5,431 nt of DNA. Source: Calditrichota bacterium. GTDB taxonomy: Bacteria > Calditrichota > Calditrichia > RBG-13-44-9 > J075. This document shows, piece by piece, positions 5,426 through 5,431 of the stretch. Position 1 is the first letter of the stretch. Each line of letters starts with the position of its first letter. The notes under the pieces are model-generated. The model saw nothing but the letters and a program-made list of their open reading frames with translations, searched no databases and was not told the DNA's origin. Position numbers and translations under genes: made by a program. The DNA is taken from contig JAJRYW010000563.1 of assembly GCA_024275555.1 (NCBI GenBank), positions 1 through 5,431 of the forward strand, in the 5' to 3' direction.

Positions 5426-5431
5426 ATGTCC
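5426..5431 (+). CDS. Start of an unidentified gene, cut by the window edge
   Basis: Only the first two codons (Met-Ser) are inside the window. The start is supported by GGAGGA at 5416-5421, with 5 nt between GGAGG and the ATG, the same spacing as for the minus-strand gene, and by a plausible promoter about 40 bp upstream. Nothing can be said about the product. Confidence 0.55.

Overview
The window looks like chromosomal DNA of a free-living, probably Gram-negative bacterium of mixed base composition. The best guess is a member of the FCB side of the tree or a neighbouring phylum (Calditrichota/KSB1-like, Ignavibacteria-like, Acidobacteria-like). This is inferred from three things: an ECF sigma factor of the PF07638/TIGR02999 type paired with a TPR-bearing Ser/Thr kinase, a secreted Big_5 (SbsA-type Ig-like) protein, and two kinds of intergenic repeat (palindromic stem-loop units and 8-bp period arrays). 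No gene here fixes the phylum.

Layout. Bases 1-79 hold one and a part units of a palindromic stem-loop repeat; 80-318 is otherwise non-coding leader. An ECF-type sigma factor (319-888, +) is followed after 79 bp by a membrane-anchored Ser/Thr protein kinase with a C-terminal TPR array (968-3547, +). The two form a probable operon and signalling pair, in which the kinase would sense through its TPR part and act on the sigma factor. A 9-bp stem-loop spans the kinase stop codon. Convergent to it, and only 24 bp away, is a gene for a secreted protein of unknown function (3572-5086, -) with a signal peptide, an N-terminal Ig-like domain, a charged linker and a long conserved-looking C-terminal part.

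The 339-bp stretch between that gene and the next one, which starts at 5426 (+, only two codons inside the window), is the most unusual part. It contains two arrays with an exact 8-bp period in opposite orientation: 8 units at 5114-5177 and 14 units at 5207-5318, with a 29-bp spacer. They form a long imperfect inverted repeat and carry G-quadruplex-type G-runs on opposite strands. An AT-rich segment with a plausible sigma70 promoter then leads into the last gene.

The genes themselves belong to recognisable families. I do not see a clearly new multi-gene system. The items most worth a second look are the inverted 8-bp arrays, the threonines in the sigma factor where other ECF factors have acidic residues, and the uncharacterised secreted protein.
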